From NCBI GenBank assembly GCA_021816665.1, contig JAKAXI010000113.1, forward strand, positions 1-6,494: DNA of 6,494 nt. The letters are read 5' to 3'. The translations under genes and the position numbers were made by a program. The notes under the pieces are model-generated. The model had not been told where the DNA came from and searched no databases. It saw only the letters and a list, made by a program, of their open reading frames with translations. Shown in pieces: positions 5,701-6,494 of this stretch. Position 1 is the first letter of the stretch. The number at the start of each line of letters is the position of its first letter. This stretch comes from Bacillota bacterium. Lineage in GTDB: Bacteria > Bacillota > Bacilli > Alicyclobacillales > Alicyclobacillaceae.

Positions 5701-6494
5701 CTTTTCCGTTCCAATCGTCACATGTAACGTCAGCTTTTTAGGACCGCGGTACACAACAAGTTGCACTGTTTGGCCGGGATTAAGTTTGAACAGGTCTGTT
5801 CGCAAATCGGCAGCGCTTTGAACGGTCTGGCCGTTCAAGGACACGATTACGTCACCAGCCTTTAAGCCGCTAGCTTTTGCATTTGCGGAGTCCACCTGCG
5901 CGACATAGACTCCGTAGTTGACTGGTACGTTCGGCCACATCCCTTGCGGAAGACTGGTCAAGGACTCAGCACCGATGCCGATTGCCGGGTGTACAGCGTG
6001 CCCGGTCTTGATAATTTCAGAGGTAATCGTCTGCACTTCCGATGCTGGGATGGCAAAACCCATACCTTCAAAACCTGTGGCAACAATTTTACTACTGTTG
6101 ATTCCCATCACCTGGCCTTGAATGTTCAGGAGGGGTCCGCCGCTGTTGCCAGGGTTGATCGCGGCGTCCGTCTGCAAGACCGGCTGGTAGTCTAGGGTCT
6201 GTGTACCGCTTGGCGTCTCAACAGGCATCAAACGCTTTTCACCGCTGATAATCCCGCTCGTCACAGAGTCTGCGAAATCGAGACCCATCGGGTTGCCGAT
6301 CGCGATAGCCGGCTCGCCGACCTGGATGCTGTTTGTGAACTGCACCGGCTGAACCCCTTTAAAGTTTGAAATGGGGACCTTCAGTACGGCGAGGTCTGTA
6401 AACTCGTCGGTTCCGACGACAGTGGCATTCACGTGTTTCCCGCTCTGCAGTACAACCTCGACTTTGGATCCGCCAGCCACGACGTGATTGTTCG
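5542..6494 (-). CDS. HtrA/DegP-like S1C serine protease with PDZ domain (partial, N-terminus off window)
   Basis: The frame runs into the right edge, showing 316 whole codons. The visible part opens with NNHVVAGGSK, which holds the catalytic His (codon 6484-6486). The Asp is in FTDLAVLKV (codon 6394-6396) and the Ser nucleophile in NPGNSGGPLL (codon 6142-6144), so the whole triad is present. GMGFAIPASEV closes the protease domain. A PDZ domain follows (GVYVAQVDSANAKASGLKAGDVIVSLNG, here split: core SGLKAGDVIVSLNG), then an unusual tail after TLHVTIG: poly-Ser, Gly/Ser/Tyr repeats and GGLFGGLFP. Missing are the N-terminal cytoplasmic/membrane-anchor region and the first part of the protease domain. 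Family role: membrane-tethered degradation or refolding of damaged exported proteins. Bacillus paralogues are HtrA, HtrB and HtrC (YyxA, downstream of walJ); upstream genes would be needed to tell which. It converges with the SH3b-NlpC/P60 gene. Confidence 0.95.
   Translation of the reverse strand, partial: NNHVVAGGSKVEVVLQSGKHVNATVVGTDEFTDLAVLKVPISNFKGVQPVQFTNSIQVGEPAIAIGNPMGLDFADSVTSGIISGEKRLMPVETPSGTQTLDYQPVLQTDAAINPGNSGGPLLNIQGQVMGINSSKIVATGFEGMGFAIPASEVQTITSEIIKTGHAVHPAIGIGAESLTSLPQGMWPNVPVNYGVYVAQVDSANAKASGLKAGDVIVSLNGQTVQSAADLRTDLFKLNPGQTVQLVVYRGPKKLTLHVTIGTEKTANTTGSNASSSSSSTVPSFGSGSGGGYGSGASGGGYGSGGSAGGLFGGLFP

Noticed and set aside
1..6494. Search for a new multi-gene defence, mobile or biosynthetic system
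   Set aside because: Five of the six genes belong to well-known families, orientations alternate, and there are no integrase, transposase, toxin-antitoxin, CRISPR or phage features.

Overview
The window looks like the chromosome of a spore-forming Firmicute with moderately high GC, perhaps of the Alicyclobacillaceae type. The grounds are Bacillus-style Shine-Dalgarno sites, a sporulation-kinase-like histidine kinase behind a SigH-like promoter, two NlpC/P60 cell-wall peptidases, and an HtrA protease with the Bacillus-type domain order. The genus is an inference. I see no mobile element, CRISPR array, tRNA or rRNA.

Layout, left to right. (1) Positions 1-761, minus strand: the N-terminal part of a soluble PAS-HisKA histidine kinase, cut by the window edge before its ATPase domain, with its own promoter at about 826-855. 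(2) 893-1816, minus: a secreted LysM + NlpC/P60 peptidoglycan endopeptidase. (3) 2051-2758, plus, divergent from gene 2: an unrecognised membrane-anchored protein, rich in Ser, Gly and Thr, with degenerate 26-27-residue repeats. It ends at a strong hairpin terminator. (4) 2813-4039, minus, convergent with gene 3: argJ, complete, with no other arg gene beside it. (5) 4202-5428, plus, divergent from argJ: a probable lipoprotein with SH3b and NlpC/P60 domains. (6) 5542 to the right edge, minus, convergent with gene 5: an HtrA/DegP-like S1C protease with a PDZ domain and an unusual Gly/Ser/Tyr-rich tail. The window starts within its protease domain, two codons before the catalytic His.

Five of the six genes fit a cell-envelope, stress or sporulation theme: a signalling kinase, two wall hydrolases, a surface-anchored low-complexity protein and an envelope quality-control protease. 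argJ is the metabolic exception. Apart from genes 1 and 2, which lie in tandem, each gene faces its neighbour divergently or convergently, so these are mostly single-gene transcription units and not one operon. I found no convincing new multi-gene system. The items most worth checking are the SigH-like promoter of the kinase, the non-His third catalytic positions of the two NlpC/P60 domains, the repeat protein, and the HtrA tail.
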